Part shown: one piece after another, positions 61,384-64,000 of the stretch
Layout: every line of letters begins with the position of its first letter
How positions within the stretch are numbered: position 1 is the first letter of the stretch
DNA from: Sipunculus nudus
Lineage: Eukaryota; Annelida; Sipuncula; Golfingiida; Sipunculidae
Assembly (NCBI GenBank): GCA_026874595.1
Contig: CM049317.1
Location: forward strand, 63,463,118-63,527,117
Direction of reading: 5' to 3'
Length of the DNA: 64,000 nucleotides
Notes under the pieces: model-generated
The model's input: the letters and a program-made list of their open reading frames with translations, nothing else
Told to the model about the DNA's origin: nothing
Database searches by the model: none
Program-made: the position numbers and the translations under genes

Positions 61384-62105
61384 TTATTTCGAATGAGGGA
61401 CCATACTAATATTACTTAGGGGAAATTCAGTAAGTCGGCCTGTCACAAAACAACTAGCCAGATGATTGCGCAATGAACCTTGGATAAAGTTGCATTGACT
61501 AGGATCACTTCCATGAGCTAGAGCTGTAGTAAATACGACAGCAAAGAGACCACAATCGCTGCTGCCCCCTGTATTTGCTTTGAATTTTGTTTTCTGAATC
61601 CCTTTGGGCTATCGAAGTAATTTTTTTACAAGGATTCGTCCTTTTGTCTTTTCAAGTGTGGCGGTTTTTCTAATATCTCTTCTGATATCGTGTATATCTT
61701 GTGCTATAACAATTTTACCTGTTTTGTCTTTAATAAAATGTTGTAACTGTCTGGTCGCTATGTCATAATTTATCATTTGTTCAACTGTATCGTTTTGTTT
61801 AGTATCTATTTTACGTTTATCAGAATACGAATACATGAATACATGTCATAAGTGTTTGGACCCACTGATTGGTTTTGCTGGTCCATGATTGTTTTTATTT
61901 TATACATGCAAGACATTTTCTGAAAACTGACCTTTACTGTGATTGGACAACTAGAGGCTGAATAAGATTGAGTTGGGCATTGAGGAATAAGGGTGAGTTT
62001 CAGTCTTTTCCGGGTCTGGGTTCTTATCTGATCTTCGTTTCTACACTGGGTGATGGTTTGCATCGCACAATGCAGTAAAACTTTGATCCCTATCAGAATA
62101 GTTAT
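61384..62105 (-). pseudogene. ZSWIM/FAR1-like DNA-binding segment followed by Ulp1-like protease end
   Basis: On the minus strand, about 62050-61830 reads RKRLKLTLIPQCP, SSCPITVKVSFQK and GPNTYDMY, and 61836-61612 reads SDKRKID, TRQLQHFIKDKTGKIVIAQD and IHDIRRDIRK. This pattern resembles the region before the transposase core in ZSWIM/MULE-type proteins. An 8-bp tandem repeat (CATGTATT, near 61832-61850) shifts the frame between the two. After TAG (61609-61611) the same frame continues to 61384 with GGSSDCGLFAVVFTTAL and LRNHLASCFVTGRL, like the catalytic Cys region of Ulp1/C48 proteases. The middle of such a protein is missing. It is probably a decayed transposon-derived gene; the family call is from memory of motifs. 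Confidence 0.5.
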
Positions 62106-62149
62106 TAAATAGCGCCCCAACAAAGACTCAGTACTCCAATGCTCTGATG

Positions 62150-62325
62150 TCAGACTGTGACGGGACTGTAGCTGGATTGTTTATGGACTGTGACGGGACT
62201 GTGTTCCGTTTGGCTGTAGACTGCGACGGGACTGTTGCTGGTTTGGTTCTTAATTTTAACGGGACTGTAGCTAGTTGGCTTGTAGACCTTGACGGAACTG
62301 AAGCTGGTTTGGTTGTGGGGAGCAT
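62150..62325. repeat. 33-bp minisatellite, five units
   Basis: GACGGGACTGT recurs every 33 bp (CGGG at 62161, 62194, 62227, 62260 and CGGA at 62293). The plus strand reads 11-residue repeats DCDGTVAGLFM; the minus strand reads P-A-T-V-P-S-Q-S repeats. It is open both ways because 33 is divisible by three. Confidence 0.75.
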
Positions 62326-62699
62326 GTTTAGAGCGGAGAGCAGGTTTAGTTCATCCAACAAGCTAAAGAGGGCGATCATTTGATGTGGATAGAGAAAATA
62401 TAGGGTGCATTTTTTTGGAGGGGGGGGGGGGGGTATCAATAATAAAGACTAACGTAACAGGCAGTTGTTGTTGTTCATATATGTCTGATATCAGTGATGG
62501 GCACGGCATGCCAGGATGAATCTGGAACGAATGAGAGATATATGATGAATTAGAATATATACACAACATGACAATGATGACATGAGGACAACATATGTGG
62601 ATCGTCCGATGAGAGGTACGCCTCACCACCTACTGCGCCGTGAAGCGCTCGATACAGAAGATGTGATAATTTGGAAATATAAATCTAATAGAAGAAAAG

Positions 62700-64000
62700 T
62701 TGTCGGCGGAGTACAGTTCCAGGAGAGTAGAGGATTTGCGGCAGTCTTGTAAATATACCGAATTATATGTTACAATTAAATATAATTAAGCTTTCGAAAA
62801 ATAATATATTATGTTTCCAGGTATTTTATAGTAAAATGGAACCAAAATCGGCAGTTATTATTATAATTATTAACATGTTTCATTTTCGAAATATAATAAT
62901 ATTCTCTTAATTACGGGGGGGGGGGGGGTGATTACATTCACCATCCTTGTCAGAACTGAGCGGGGGAAGGGGTTAAATATACCCCCAACCCTAATCCCTA
63001 CATTGACCCCCCTGTCTTTTAATAAGTTACCTAGTTGCGAATGTGCAGGCCTACTCACAACTGGACATACATTTTCCGTGTTATTGCTCTTCGGGTATAT
63101 GCATGTGAACCAGTATCATTAGAATATAATTTAAACATAGACAATATCGTGAAAATGTATTTTTTTCTCTTCAAATTTTTAAGTTCCTCAGACAATTAGC
63201 TAGGGATAAAGATAGTTTTATATAGTGCGTCACGTACCATGCTCCCTAATTATGTACATCGAGTGTTATTTTGAAAATGGTTATTATCGAGGTAGGCTGA
63301 CAGCAAATTAAAGGTAATTGTCCCCCCCCCCAACTTTATATACCAGGGTTGCATGGTTTTAACTTTCCAGCTGTTGAAACGGGTTAAAAACCATGCAGGT
63401 TAGTATTGCAAGATAATTAGGCCTTTATAAGAAAATATTTTAAAAGCTCAATTACATTTCATTCTTACTGGTAGATTGAAAATACTGTTTCAACATAAGT
63501 CTAAGTTCAAAATAGATCAAAATTCTGAAACGATTGTTGGCTTTCATAAAATAAAATAAAATATATATATATATTATTCAAATTTTCAATTTTAATGTAC
63601 TTATAATAAACACATACATATACATTTTTTTTTAGTATTGTCAGATTTTAATAGAATAGATTTCCCGATTAAATTGTCATTATAAAACTCAGAAGCGGAT
63701 TCAGGGGAGGGGTCAAGGGTATTTGGACCCTCCTTTTTCATCCTTCGAAACCTTTTTTAAGGTTTTCAGACCAGTGTTTCCGGCCCGGATCCCCTTCCCC
63801 CCTTCCGGACCTTGGGACTTTTTTTTTAGGTATTTTCATTAGTTCTCCTGGGTTGGACCCCGCCTTTTCCTAAATTCTGGATCCGCCCCTGAACCGTGGC
63901 AGGCCTGCGTCTAGCCAAAAATGAATAATAATGTGCAAGGTCACGGAAGAGAAATAAATGCACAATAATGGACTCATGATCTTCGACTCCAGACTGTCGA
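62700..64000. other. Intergenic, nothing recognised
   Basis: Contains G or C homopolymer runs (62919-62928, 63322-63331), a short (TA)n at 63560, and a GGATCCGCCCCTGAACC-type fragment near 63870 that looks like a dispersed repeat. No gene supported. Confidence 0.5.

Overview
The window is AT-rich, intron- and repeat-rich animal DNA, most likely from a lophotrochozoan and probably a bivalve mollusc. That placement is an inference from an expanded C-type lectin family, a Penelope-like retroelement, tRNA-derived SINEs, LINE remnants and very many long (TA)n runs. No rRNA, functional tRNA, operon or CRISPR array is visible.

The main content is a minus-strand cluster of three paralogous C-type lectin-like receptor genes, here called C, B and A from high to low coordinates. 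Copy C (28714-41638) appears intact. Seven exons with consistent splice phases (1,1,1,1,1,2) join to exactly 1314 nt, or 437 codons plus stop. They encode a signal peptide, two C-type lectin-like domains (CTLDs) each split over two exons, one transmembrane segment, and a 145-residue cytoplasmic tail with YSEI and NPVY motifs. Copy B (15822-22666) is a pseudogene: it has a 22-nt frameshifting deletion in exon 2, a Trp-to-TAG nonsense codon and a lost cysteine in exon 4, a phase-breaking start of exon 5, and no visible transmembrane or tail exons. Copy A (1-4691, truncated by the window edge) has a different 22-nt deletion in exon 2. The 5' flanks of the three copies are also paralogous (about 4.7-7.7 kb, 22.7-27.8 kb, 41.6-54 kb). 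They share a paired E-box motif just upstream of the start codons and a small plus-strand signal-peptide-like exon.

Between copies A and B lies a decayed Penelope-like element (about 9.2-14.3 kb). It carries reverse transcriptase and GIY-YIG endonuclease remnants between long inverted terminal arms that contain hammerhead-like cores. Its right end, together with part of copy B exon 5, has been tandemly duplicated as a 1,009-bp unit. The long intron 2 of copy C (32.7-41.0 kb) holds a satellite-like repeat, a LINE remnant, and a TIR element inserted inside that LINE.

The 42-64 kb part has no confident complete gene. It holds a Helentron/HINE-like element with five 280-bp repeats (43.3-45.0 kb), two LTR-like repeats (45.3-46.0 and 55.1-55.7 kb), two copies of one SINE (one with clear 14-bp target duplications), a 316-bp TIR element, a young 1.44-kb tandem duplication (57.7-60.6 kb), a pseudogene with a ZSWIM-like segment followed by a Ulp1-like protease end (61.4-62.1 kb), and two short minisatellites that stay open on both strands. 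The most unusual items are the dead-and-alive receptor cluster and a near-canonical hammerhead-ribozyme hairpin at 28473-28591.
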